In this document: positions 24,027-35,203 of the stretch, in pieces
Numbering within the stretch: position 1 is the first letter of the stretch
Layout: each line of letters starts with the position of its first letter
Assembly (NCBI GenBank): GCA_002914805.1
Contig: JXTB01000001.1
Coordinates: forward strand, 3,999,849-4,063,848
DNA: 64,000 nucleotides
Direction: 5' to 3'
From: Parasponia andersonii
Lineage: Eukaryota > Streptophyta > Magnoliopsida > Rosales > Cannabaceae
Program-made: the position numbers and the translations under genes
The notes under the pieces: model-generated
The model's input: only the letters and a program-made list of their open reading frames with translations
Told to the model about the DNA's origin: nothing
The model's database searches: none

Positions 24027-24863
24027 TATTGGAGCGGTTTTCACCAGCTATCCACGTATCTCTGAAGTGCCGGTGTTGTATCCTCCAATTGTCCACGTGT
24101 CCTTGCTATCCCAAAATGCTCCCGGCTTCGGGTAGGGTCGGAGAGACGGGGGTAGCCACCTGCAAAGACTCTCCGATGCTTAAGTCAGATATTTACCCCT
24201 AAAATTGAGTAGCAAAGATTCAGTTTTTCTCTGTATCTGTATGAGTATGTCTTTGTTTCTTGCTCGTAAACTTTTAAATATTTCTTTTTGTATGCGTACA
24301 TGCCCTTTTTTTTGGGATGCATGACTCATATATATATAGTCCTGAAATTGTGAACCTCCTGGTTCTCAATCTCAAGACCGAGTACCTTTTTCCTCAAGAC
24401 TTTCTCCAGAAGTTACAGGCCAAGATTACCGTGATCCCCCCTGCACCGCTGTAGCCTAGTTTCCGCCGTCCCCTATGGCTCGAGTCTGTCAGGGGCGAGA
24501 TTTGGATAAATCGTTATTCTGTCAGGACGGCTTGCCCCCTGCGCACACCTATTCAAGATCGCATTAAATGCTCTGTCTGAGTCTGGAGCTGTGAGTTACT
24601 TTCCATTGTACTCTGGTGGAAGACCCTTGGGGCTTCCGACCCCCAGCTGTCGAGGTAAGAATTGGACTGGGCCGAGTCCATCCAAGGTCTGGGACGGGCT
24701 CAGCCCTAACCTCGGACAGCCCAATAGCCGATGTGGTACCACGTGCGACTCGCGTGGCCTTTAGCTAGCCACTCTCGACACATGTCAGACGGTGGACCCT
24801 GTTTGTGACCTGTTCTGCCACTTAATCGTCCACGTAGTGTATGATTTGAGAACGGATCCCACA
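24027..24863 (-). repeat. Solo LTR of the Tat-type gypsy family
   Basis: 837 bp, clearly the same family as the LTRs of the 39825-52544 element (shared CGGTTTTCACCAGCTATCCACG, GAGAGACGGG, CTTTTAAATATTTCTTTTTGTATGCGTAC, TCAGGGGCGAG). It is flanked by the 5-bp duplication ATGAT (24022-24026 and 24864-24868) with no internal element sequence, so it is a product of LTR-LTR recombination. The plus-strand first bases are TA instead of TG. Confidence 0.92.
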
Positions 24864-25064
24864 ATGATTATGGTATTATTTCTTCATCAAAATTAATGGT
24901 TTCTAGGGTATATCTCTTTTTATTCAAGTTTCATTTGTTTCCCCTCAACACGAACATAATATGTTTTAAAAACAAATGGTAAGATCCATTATTCTATGTA
25001 GAAATGGTAATTTTATCATGTAGTATTTAGCAATTAGCACAGGTTAAATCTGCTGATATGAAAT

Positions 25065-25350
25065 TCTTTTCTGTTGTTGCTTGGACCATATGGAATAACA
25101 AAAACAGGATAATGAGATGGTCTAAGGAGAGAATTCTTGATTGAGCCACTGCTTATTTGGAATTTAATTTATAGTAGTAACCGCTATTAATCTCTGACGA
25201 TATATGCTAGACTTGGGGCTGTGATTCGTTCACTCGGGTATGATTTTTGATGTCGAGGTGGCTGAAGCTAGAGCCATTTTGGAAGGTTTGGAGCTTGCTA
25301 AGGAGTCGGGATTAAGTCCTCATCCTGTCATTGAATCAGACTGCGCTTAA
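25065..25350 (+). pseudogene. LINE-type polymerase tail fragment
   Basis: The plus strand around 25070-25150 reads like the region after reverse transcriptase in plant LINEs (VAWTIWNNKNR). About 25255-25345 resembles the RNase H-like domain found at their C-terminus (VEVAEARAILEGLELAKESG, ESDC). Stops and missing sequence between the two pieces show decay. It is identified from short matches only. Confidence 0.55.
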
Positions 25351-25690
25351 CGTAGAACTCATCTTACTAGAACACTCCACTTCATTGTATAAAATATTTT
25401 AAGGAAAAAAAAAAACATATGATTAATGAGAGAGAGCGAGGGGAAGGAGACAAAGCCGATATTAAAGGAAAGAGTGTAGAGGGTCCCACACACCCACCTA
25501 GGATGACTCTCTTGTGCTGCTGCTGATGGTGCCAATCCAAATTGCCAACTGCAAATTTGACCTAGTGTAGTTTGAGTGGCCCGATAGCCTTTTTGTTAAA
25601 TAAAAAAATTTATTGGGGGCACCCATTGTCCGCTTACCAGGAAGCTACCCTACGTACCTCCCTGGGAATCCACACTCAGCATGGCCATTA

Positions 25691-26639
25691 CCGTATAACA
25701 AGTTAATAAGACACATTTAGTACAACGTATATGAAATATGGTACCAGAAATATTTTTATTATGAATAAATACCACCATATATATATATATATATATATTT
25801 TTTTTTTTTTTGTCAAAATCCAAAAGGTAACACATCTGTTTTAAAATGAGTAAAAAAATCATTTTATTCAATTTTTCATTATGAAAGTCACGTCGTGTTA
25901 GTCTAGGCATATTTAGTTTAGATGTAATGTGAATGAGTTTCTGGTGCCACGCTGGTCTAGACAAGATTACCTGACTCATAGCATACTCGTGCCCTTTCAT
26001 TATCATTTCTTAATCATATGGTTATCGTATTTGTTTATTTTTTATCTAATTGCTCTTTTTATTATTATGCTATGATCATGTCTAATCATATATATTCATG
26101 ATACTGTGCTATTTTTATGCCTAATTATGTTTGTTTTTTGATAGTATGCTTTTACGTGACTAATTGTACTCGTTTTCTGTATTATACTATTTTTGTACTT
26201 AATTGTATCTATTTGAGGTATTATATTATCATGTTTGTTTTCAATATTATACAATTATTATGTCTAACCTTGCCTGTTTTAAATATCGTATATGATATTC
26301 ATTCCTAATTATATCTTTTAAAACGTTTATTATTTTTGTGACATAATCATGCTCATTATTGATTTTTTTAACAAATTTAGTTGTTTTAATACTATTAGTA
26401 CATATTTATTTTTAAGTAATTATGAAGTATTAATTGTTAATTTGTTATGCAATGAAAATAAATTATTTGAAAACTTGAGAAAACGCTTATATAAAAATAA
26501 GTCAAAATTGAGATATTATAAGTGTGTATGTGAGAAATAATAATTAATTTAAATACATCCTAACTAGATTGGCTCACATTCAAATTATATTATGGTACAT
26601 AATTCAATAGTTTAAGTTAGCACCTAGTTAAACTATATT
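25691..26639. other. Intergenic, AT-rich
   Basis: No gene is recognised. There is a short (TA)n at about 25778-25798. Repeated ATTAT..TGTCTAATT..TATT motifs at 26040-26310 suggest a diverged low-complexity repeat, but no unit length is clear. Confidence 0.55.
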
Positions 26640-27010
26640 TTAAATTCTTAACTTTTTAAGGGTGTTTTACCCTTAAACCGTCTTTGAACTCTTTAACCCA
26701 AACTCATTAAATTTTGGGCTTTTTTCTTTAAAAAATTAGAAATTGATATATTATGTATAGATATATATTATTTTTACCAATAAAATATTTTTTTTCTACT
26801 TCTTTTTACATTTATTTTATTAAAGTTATGCCAAAAAATTTTATAGATTCAGCCTAAATGTATTTTTCGCAAACAAGTTATTTTTCTTAAGCGTGCCTAT
26901 TATTCACAGTTGTTGTACTATAAGCTGTGTTTATACCTGTGCCTATATCGTTCCATCTTATAATCGGGCATGATTCATGCCAGCTTATTAGCGTTGGCCA
27001 TTGTGACATG
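26640..27010. repeat. Dispersed repeat, copy 1
   Basis: Diverged direct match to 32405-32840. Shared order: TTAAATTTTTTAAGG-like start, TTTTGGGCTTTTT/TTTTGGTCTTTTCC, AAAAAATTGAAATTGATATA, TTATGCAAAAAATTTTTATA, GTGCCTAT/GTACTTATCATG, GTGCCGTGCC-like segment and GCCATTTTGACA/GCCATTGTGACA. Class unknown and no coding capacity; probably an old transposon family. Confidence 0.6.
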
Positions 27011-27831
27011 TGTAGCCAAACTAGTATTATAAAATGTCTTAAATACCTCTATCTTATAACCCAAATAAATGTCAATATAAAATCAAACCCACCCATGGAT
27101 ATCTGAATATAAAGCCTTAATCCTAAACATGGATATGAAGTATATTACAGTTTTTTGTCCAACTTAATGATCTATTCTGTTGACATATGTATATCTTACA
27201 ACCCAAACAAGGATGAGAATATAAAGTCTTAAACCTTTAAGAATTTATCCTTCCTCCAATCTTTCCTTATCATGTAACCAAGTAGGGATGTCAACAAGGT
27301 AAGGCATGATCGGTTTTATATTTACTAGTTATGTTCTTGCTATTATTTTATTATACTATCCATACATCATTCACCATTTAATTTGGTGCGAGATAATTTT
27401 GAGGAATCTCCATTAAGGATCAGTTTCTCCATTAGTATATTGAGGTCCTCGTTTAGAATCGTCATTTTGAATTAATCAAACAATCCTATATTGGTCAAAA
27501 TCTTATAAAAGTCTAAATATATCAGAAAAAAAATCAAAATTAAAGTTAACTTCATTGAAAATTCCAATTTTAGACCCAAAATAACTAAGAACACATTCAA
27601 ATAAATTTTTAATATGTTAGAGTTGTCAAATATAAAATCTTTAATACCAAAATCATGTAGCATATCATTCATTCAAAAAGCCAACACAATCCCAAATAAC
27701 TCAAATAATATTAGTATATGACTATATATTACTAGAATTTTTTTTAAAAAATCTATTTGAATTATTATTGTATAAAAAATAGAAATTAAGTTATAAATAA
27801 TCAGAGAAGGGTCAGTGCGAGGCACTCGATC
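27011..27831. other. Intergenic; isolated hAT-like terminus
   Basis: No gene is recognised. TAGGGATGTCAACAAGGTAAGG near 27283 resembles one hAT terminus, but no partner was found. The rest is AT-rich. Confidence 0.45.
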
Positions 27832-27970
27832 TCAAGCTTGTCTTGCCCTACTAAATATTAAATAAGAAATCTCCACCCAGTTCTCTTCACCATTTAGAAC
27901 AGTGAAAATTTTCCTCATTTGGGTCGGTGCACCACCTTGTTCAATAAAATTGATATCTCTAAGCCAAACA
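27832..27970 (-). other. Exon-like reading frame, unrecognised
   Basis: The minus strand has an open stretch of ordinary amino-acid composition (for example FIEQGGAPTQMRKIF and NGEENWVEISYLIFSRARQA) ending in a stop at 27832. Upstream, the frame runs straight into the inverted repeat of the neighbouring Mutator-like element, so only this part could be coding. It may be a gene or transposon fragment stranded by that insertion. The family is not recognised. Confidence 0.3.
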
Positions 27971-27981
27971 GATATAGAAAA

Positions 27982-29326
27982 GAGTTTTTGGCATGTTGCA
28001 TACCTCCTAAATTTGTCATAGAGTAGCAATATGGCCCATAAACTTATTTTCTTGGCAATTAGTATCCTGAATTTGTAAATTAGTAATAATTGACACTATT
28101 CTATTAATAGGTGTTAAACTGACAATGGAAGTAGTTATATGACACATTTTTAAAGGGCATTATTAGGTATTTTATGTTCCCGAAGACTTAGAAGGAAAAT
28201 TTTGAGGAATTTTGAGAGGAAAATAAAAATTTTAAAATTTAAACTAATTCCAAACTAGCAAGATTTATTTTTTGAATTAAAGAAACTAAGATTAGCTCTA
28301 AAAATATTCAAACCCAAATAATCTAGAAAATAAAAAATTTTAAGATTTATTCTAATTCAAAACTAAGTAAGATTCTAACTAAAACTAGCTTAGTTGGCCC
28401 AAGACTGAAAAAGAATGCATGTGAGTTGTAAAATCATGGGTTTCGGCCTTGGTATGAGAAAAAGTGGCTATAATTCTTAACAAAAAAGTAAAATTTTTAT
28501 TTTGAATTAAAGAAACTAAGATTAACTCTAAAAATATTCAAACCCAAATAATTCGTTAAAAAAATATATTTTCTAAAATTTTGTAATTTAAAAAAAAAAA
28601 ACCTCTCTCTACAAAAAAAGCCAATTAGCAACCAGTTGGACCCAATGTTTTAGATACTCAGGTCAATGTTAACAAACATAATAATGTCATTTATCTTCAT
28701 TTAGAAATATTTTGCTTCCCTATCTTAGTTTTTGTTCATCTTGTATACTAAAAAAAAAAAAAATTACTCAAGATTTCATTGTCGCACCAGTTGCAGAATG
28801 AAAGATGTATCTTCCCTTCTAATGCATTGATGGCAATCATCTAATCCGGTTATCATTTAAGCCCAAAAAAAAAAATAAATAAAACAAAATAAAACAAAAA
28901 GAAAACCCAGATCTGTTAACAATAAACCAAAATCTGCCATTCTCCAGTAACACTACCTTACCATTTTGTTAATTACTTAATCTAAATTAGGTAATATTTT
29001 GTTTTTCTCGAATATTATTTTAAATTTTGAAATTATAAAACTTTATATTTTCATTCCTAAAAAACAAAAAGACTTCCTATTTTCCTTCTAAAATCCCTTA
29101 TTTTTTTTATTTTTTATTTTCACTAGTTTGGCAATGTAAAATACTAGTAATCTCTTTAGAAAATATGTCACGTGACCACTTCCGTTATCAATTTAATACC
29201 CATTAATAAAATAGTGTCAATTACTATTAGTTTACAAATTCAAGATGCTAATTACCAAGAAAAAAAGTTTAAGGGACTACATTGTCAATCCACAATAAAG
29301 TCAAGGGGTATACATGCCAAAAATCT
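27982..29326. mobile_element. Non-autonomous Mutator-like element with long TIRs
   Basis: 1345 bp with terminal inverted repeats of about 180 bp (27982-28162 and the complement of 29147-29326). Both inward-reading ends carry TTTTTGGCATG, TGGCAATTAG/TGGTAATTAG, TGAATTTGTAAA and ATTGACACTATT. An exact 9-bp duplication TATAGAAAA lies at 27973-27981 and 29327-29335, as expected of Mutator-like elements. The interior has a repeated segment of about 50 bp (GAATTAAAGAAACTAAGATT at 28274 and 28504). No transposase is encoded. Confidence 0.9.
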
Positions 29327-29335
29327 TATAGAAAA

Positions 29336-31184
29336 TTTTTGTACCTAAAATTCAAATGAAAACAAATTTTAAAGTAAGAATTATATATATATATATATAA
29401 AGATTTTCAATGATTTAAAACAAATAACTAAAAGAAGCCAAGTTATAAATATTCGAAAAAATAGCATAAATGAAGTTGTTTTCTCTTTTTTTTTTTTTTA
29501 ATCAAACGAAATTTATCAAATAAATAATTCAATACAATAACTCACTCTACCTAAAAAAATCAAACTACAGATAACTCATTATAATAACGGATAGCTCTAT
29601 TACTATCTACGTTTTTTTCTTCCCGTACCTTTCTTAAATATACCCCTCACAAAGTTTTAGATTTTTAAAACTTTTTTTTTTTACATACCTTTTAAATTTT
29701 CATTAAGTACAAAAGTACCTATTAACAAACATTTGTTAAAACATTTATTTTCCTACCTTCCTTATGTTTTGCTATTAATTGATTTTTAAAACCCAAATTT
29801 TTTATCTTCTTCTCCACTTTGATTGTCTTCTTCAAGGTTTTAATGTGTCGTTTCCACGGTGAATAATCAATAACGACAAAAAAATTCCATAAGTTTTCAT
29901 AAGTTTTCAGTTTTACTCAACATATATATTATGGAAAAAGAGGAAAAAAAAATATAATAGCATAATGAACACTTTCTACTCTTGTTTTTAGTAGACTTTT
30001 TTTTTCCCCGTGTTACGTGGAAAGTAAGCATAATGGATCAGTTATCCTTAAACAAACAAGACTAAATTCTTATCAAGAAATTGTATACATATAACACTTT
30101 AAGTAAATTTTTATACAAATTAAATAAAATATCATTTTTGCTATTTTTAGTTTTTTTTTGGGTATAATTAGTGAATAATAAAAGGATTTATTATTCTATT
30201 TTTTTCAAAAGGAAAATATATACTCCATTGGAGTAGAGACCGTAGATTTGTCAAGAATATAAATACTTAATAAGGGGAAAAAAGGAAAACTTAAAGCAAA
30301 TTAAATACACAATAAGCTAATTTCCTCTAATTTCGTTTTCCTTTCATAAGAATAGGGGTGTGTAAGAAATTGGACTTCATTGTTTAATAGTATATAAAGG
30401 CATTAATATCAATTTACAAGAAGATATTTTTGTAAATAAGTAATTAAATAGAATGGGTGGAGAGAAAATAGAACAGTGATAATAGAGCCACCCTATAGTA
30501 AATAATCAAATTATCGTATTTGACTAATGACCAAAGATAAAACATAAAATTCAACAAGGGGTAATAATTGGAGCTTTATAAGTTATGTCTTTTCGCTCTT
30601 CAAAATCTCTCTACTATCATATTTGGTATTTCTTATTGATATTATACTAGATCTTTTACATAAATTGATATTGAACTATATAAATTTTTCATATTTGAAT
30701 TGATCAAAAAAGTCGCAAATCTAAAAAAGAATTGTTGAAAACCACATGAAAATAAAGAAACAAAATACAACTCACGTATATCTAGAATCGAGTAGTGGAT
30801 CTAAATCTAGAGTAACATCTATCTTTGCATATAAGGATGAATTATTAAAAAAAAAAAAAAAAACTCCTACAAGAGAAGGAGATCAAGATATGCACTTCTA
30901 GAAAAGTGAAATTCTTTAAAAGAGGGGTTACAAAGTGGAAGAAAAGAATTTCTTGAGAGCAGAAGGCCATAAAAGTAGCTAGATTTTTCGATTAATAAAA
31001 TGATATTACTGGCATTTTTGAAAATAACAACCTTGTTGTCTGAATTAATGATCCATGGTTTGCACATGGAACCAATGAAATTCATAGTTGTCGTGCCAGC
31101 CTTAATTTTTTTTTTCCTTTTCATTTTTTAAGCGTTGAAAGTCAGATCTTCCTTTGTAGGTAGTGAGTCACTTCAAACTATACA
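29336..31184. other. Intergenic, AT-rich
   Basis: Poly-A/T-rich sequence with several homopolymer runs (for example about 29490-29502 and 30847-30862). The open frame at 30867-31124 lacks any recognisable domain. No transposon termini were found. Confidence 0.55.
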
Positions 31185-31193
31185 TATATATAG

Positions 31194-31547
31194 AGTAAAC
31201 CATAAAAAAAATATCATGAAATTTGGCTCATCTGTAATTTAGATTCTAAAATTTGTATTTTATAAAATAATATTTTGAGATTAAAAATTTTTAAAAATCT
31301 ATTTTCTGGAATGATTTTTTTGACTAATTTTAGTATTAAAAAGACAATAATATCTTCTCTAAAAACTCGATTAGTCTTTATTATTTTCTTTAATTTTGAT
31401 GATATTATTATTTTTTACTTGTTAAAATTATTCAATAAGTTAATCTAAAGTATCTATTTTAAGAAATTCTTAATCTCATAATATTATTTTACAGAATTTA
31501 AATTGCAAAATATTCAAATCTGAAAGTATTTTTGTACAATTTGCCTA
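31194..31547. mobile_element. MITE with long inverted repeats
   Basis: About 354 bp. The left arm (31194 to about 31310: TGTAATTTAGATTCTAAAA, AAAATAATATTTTGAGATTAA) is the inverse of the right arm ending at 31547 (CTTAATCTCATAATATTATTTTACAGAATTTAAATTGCAAAA read inward). It is flanked by TATATATAG on both sides (31185-31193, 31548-31556); the duplication is low-complexity and so weak evidence. It resembles the split MITE at 55295-62237. Confidence 0.75.
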
Positions 31548-31556
31548 TATATATAG

Positions 31557-31720
31557 ACTTTTGCATTATTGGACCCTGAACTTGTCGACGATTTACAATG
31601 TGGCCCCCAATGTTTTTTTGCATTTAGTTCCCTAAATTTGCGAAACTATTGCAATATGCTTAAATCCATTATTGAGAGTCAAAATTTTTGGACGGAATCC
31701 TGGTAATGTGCACTATTTTT
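31557..31720. other. Possible lone transposon terminus
   Basis: The stretch TTTTGCATTATTGGACCCTGAACTTG...CAATGTGGCCCCCAATG, with alternating phrases like those in the 27982 element's TIR (GCATACCTCCTAAATTTG, CAATATGGCCC), resembles a Mutator-like TIR in style. No inverted partner or target duplication was found. Confidence 0.3.
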
Positions 31721-31889
31721 TATTTTTTGTTTTTATTTTCAAGGTATTTGTGGCATTTTCCTAATACCCATTGATTTGGAGGTGAAGGGAAAAAAATATT
31801 TTAAAACAAATTTTAATAATAAAAATTAAGCATAACAAACTCTAATTGAATGTAGATGCTCGTATCTAACTACATTAATAATTAGACTT

Positions 31890-32088
31890 TTTTTTTTTTA
31901 AAAAAAGTGAGATTTAACTAATGATCTCCATTTATTACAAATTAAAAGAAAATACCTATTACTACCTAATCCCTACCTCATCCTATTAGGGATAATAAGT
32001 TTTTACGATTATTTTTGATGTGATTCAAACTTAGAACTGAAGTCCCAAATAATGAGTGCTCTTACCACTTGAGCCAACCCACTTTATT
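31890..32088 (-). mobile_element. tRNA-derived SINE with 18-bp target duplication
   Basis: On the minus strand the element opens near 32080 with GGTTGGCTCAAGTGGTAAGAGC (polymerase III box A-like). About 30-35 bp later comes AGTTTGAATC (box B-like), and it ends in a poly-A tail (poly-T at about 31888-31899 on the plus strand). The 18-base flanks ACATTAATAATTAGACTT (31872-31889) and ACGTTAATAATTAGACTT (32089-32106) differ at one base, the long duplication expected from LINE-driven retroposition. It resembles plant SINEs; the specific family is not determined. Confidence 0.88.
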
Positions 32089-32131
32089 ACGTTAATAATT
32101 AGACTTAGTTAACAATCTATCAAAAACTACA

Positions 32132-32133
<2 letters not shown>

Positions 32134-32192
<59 letters not shown>
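32134..32192. repeat. (TA)n microsatellite
   Basis: About 29 uninterrupted TA units, just right of the SINE. Confidence 0.97.
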
Positions 32193-32195
<3 letters not shown>

Positions 32196-32404
32196 TTCCA
32201 ATCCAATAATTTTTTTTTTATCTATCTATATTGAATTTATTTTTTTTAGTCATTGAATCATTATCTAACTTAGACTATTATAATTTGAGTAGTTGAGAAA
32301 ATAATAATAATAAATATACATTGTTTAATACTCTTTCTCAATGCACTTATACCATAAAAAGATGTATAAAATGAATTTTAATTAGCATCTACTCAATTTA
32401 TATT

Positions 32405-32840
32405 TTTCTTCTTAAATTTTTTAAGGCTTTTCGTTGGAGTTTGAGGTGGGCTTTGCCCTTAAGCCCTTAACATTTTGGTCTTTTCCTTAAAAAATTGAAA
32501 TTGATATAATATATATGTATTACTATTCTCTTTAGAAAAATATTTTTTATTTTTTCTAATTTTTTAGTTTTATTGAATTAAAATTATGCAAAAAATTTTT
32601 ATATAAATTTTACCTAAGTATATTTTTTTACAAACTAGTTATTAATCTTAATGGTACTTATCATGTCTATTACATATGTTTGTCGTACCATGTGTTGAAC
32701 GTGTGCTCGTACTTGTATCTGTGCCGTGCCGTGCTGATTCAAACATATTTACTTGTGTTAGCTCAAATATAATTGCTTATTATACCTTGTCTATCGTGCT
32801 ATGTTCATGACATCACTAATGTGCTAGCCATTTTGACACC
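32405..32840. repeat. Dispersed repeat, copy 2
   Basis: Diverged direct match to 26640-27010. This copy has a clearer GTGCCGTGCCGTGC segment near 32722 and ends near GCTAGCCATTTTGACACC. No coding sequence or terminal repeats were recognised. Confidence 0.6.
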
Positions 32841-34437
32841 AAAATTAGTTGCTCTAACATATCCACTACAGTAAAACTAACCACAATAAGCACTTTATTA
32901 GTTAGAAGTCTTATCCCTCTTTTGCTCTTCTCACTCCTCAATTGTAACCAATTTTCCAACAACCCACTCCATTGGAAAAGTTGAATTAAAGGAAAGAAGA
33001 AATTATTAAGAAAAACATTTATAACAATAACTGAGGGAAGACTATGGTTGTGGACATAGGTCAAAACATAGGCCGAGGCTAGTTATGAGTTTTTGATTGG
33101 GCCACTGGTCCACTTGAAAAGGCGTTCATGATTCCACAAAAATGATGTATGCAATGACGAATAGTTGATGTTGATGAATAGAATCACTCACTTTCGAAAG
33201 CCAGCCATAAAAGAAACACCACAATAATGCATATCTAAAATCATAAAAGAAATAAATACAGAGAGAATGCATGTACAGGAATACCTTTTTCGTATTGTTT
33301 TTTTTTCCCCCTTTGATATGATATTTTTTTGGGTAAAGAACAAAACAAGTAAACTATAACTTTTTTTAAGCCCATTTGGGATGGCTTTTGTGTGATGCAT
33401 GACAAAATAATTACTTCGATAACTTTACTTAACTAAATTTGAATTAATTTTATGGATGATCTGATGGGTAGGAAAATTATTCGTTGCACGTAAGAAGAAC
33501 AATAACATTTTACTATATAAATAGGTAAAGGTGTGAGAACTCCCCAAATTTTATACTCTCTACGGATGGCCAATGAACCTTATGTTTTACCACTACCCTA
33601 AACCCTGCAAGTGTACTACCCTTCAATATATTGTTAATGCATATAACTGTTTGAATGTGAGTCCAGTCAATCATATCCATATGTACTTATACGATTAAGA
33701 ATTAAGATGTTAATCTGAATATATGACTATACAAGTTATTTTATGATCAGCAAACAGATTTTACATTGAATAAATATAATTGAGAACTTTATTTATTTAT
33801 GTTGTAGTGAACTTTAATAATATTGACTTATCTTTGCCATGGTAATGTATTTTAGATATATTGAATAGGATTAAGAATAAAATTCAATTGACTTTGAACA
33901 ACTTACAAAGGAATTGAATTTAATAAAAATTAATTAAATTCACTCTTAATCTTCAGTTAATTGTAAATGTGCATTTCTAAATATAGTTTTATTTGAGTTG
34001 TAAATGTGTAAAATTCAATTGTATATTGACTCTATAACTTAGTAGAACAAATTTATTAAATTTATAAATATTAATTAGCAATATGTAGTTTGGTGAAACA
34101 ATATCTTAGTAGATTTCAGTATTTAGTTATTCACTCTTAAGCTTAAGTGTGTCAACAGTTTCATTACAATATTCTAATTATTATTAGAGAAATATGTAAG
34201 TGCTAATCAACGAAAGATGAATTCAATTGAATTATTTTATACAAAAGAGTGTTAAGTAAAGAATTAATGTGACATGAGAATATAGTTTATCATGAGTCAT
34301 GACTACCGATTGTTTGGAACTTTACTTTCACCAAATATAGGAATTTATTATTGAAGTGTGATTTCTATCTTATAGTGGAATGGATTGTAAAATTAATAAT
34401 TATTCAATTAACTTATGGAGCCAATTTTACATGTACC
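32841..34437. other. Intergenic, no gene seen
   Basis: AT-rich, with small chance open frames (32816-33064 and 33188-33400 on the minus strand) lacking domains. Nothing else is recognised. Confidence 0.55.
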
Positions 34438-34602
34438 AATATGATCCTCGGGCTAGATCATTTCAACAGTCACACTCCTATTAGATCAAAGAGCTACTAA
34501 GAAGACTAATAATTGGGATGAATATGATCGTCGGGCTAGATCATTTCAATAGTTACGCTGCTATTGGATCAAAAGCTAATAAGAAGACTAATAATTGGGA
34601 TG
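34438..34602. repeat. Tandem duplication, about 82 bp x 2
   Basis: AATATGATCCTCGGGCTAGA begins a unit at 34438 that repeats at 34521 with a few substitutions. Both units end AAGAAGACTAATAATTGGGATG. It abuts the MITE to its right. Confidence 0.9.
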
Positions 34603-34615
34603 GAAACGACATGGT

Positions 34616-34875
34616 TAGGACTAATTTGGATAAAAATAAATATTTTTTGTAAACTTTTTTGAAATAATATTTTCGCTCTCACGGGTATTAAGAACGTTTT
34701 GATCTATAATTGTGATTTTTTTATCACAAAAAATCATTATTTATGACATTATTAATAGTTTTTTACGGTTAAAAAACTATTAATTTATAGGTCAAAGCAT
34801 TATTGATATTCTTAAAAGAATTATTTTTTAAAAAAATTTACAAAAAAAAAAATTATTTCGGCCAAATTAGTCCTA
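34616..34875. mobile_element. MITE with inverted arms, TA-flanked
   Basis: 260 bp. Termini TAGGACTAATTTGG and its complement CCAAATTAGTCCTA are perfect over 14 bases, and the inverted arms extend about 100 bp with lower identity (TATTTTTTGTAAACTTTTTT, GATCTATAA). The outermost TA on each side may be a TA target duplication, as in Tc1/mariner-type MITEs. Confidence 0.75.
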
Positions 34876-35203
34876 CCCGTATCCTCTCCTAATTGGGTGA
34901 CATGCCTTGTCCATTCATTGGGCTTTGGGAATATAGCACATTCGACGACTACACAGGCCACATGCTTAACCCCGGTTACCAGGCATCGGGTGTAGCCCAA
35001 TATGGCTTTGCGCGTGGAAGACGAACTTTGGTGACTTCTTTTTTATGAATTACTGATTGTCATTATATACGTGAATTATTTAATTATTTAAATCAAAACA
35101 AATCACATCAGAAAATTAACGAGGATAATATTTGATATTAAATGCGTTTATTACAGAAGGTTTCATTTAGCTGGAATATTTAGTACTACACATCTAATTA
35201 AAT

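Larger units (their letters stand above)
23600..25690. repeat. Duplicated block, copy 2, with later insertions
   Basis: Same orientation and order of anchors as 10353-11316. The left part (23600-24020) and right part (25350-25690) align with copy 1. Between them lie a solo LTR (24027-24863), a LINE-like fragment and other unmatched sequence. The right edge is CTCAGCATGGCCATTAC, against CTCAGCATACGACATTAC in copy 1. Confidence 0.75.

Noticed and set aside
31185..31556. TATATATAG as proof of a 9-bp duplication for the MITE at 31194
   Set aside because: The sequence is TA-repeat and could match by chance; only the inverted arms were used as main evidence.
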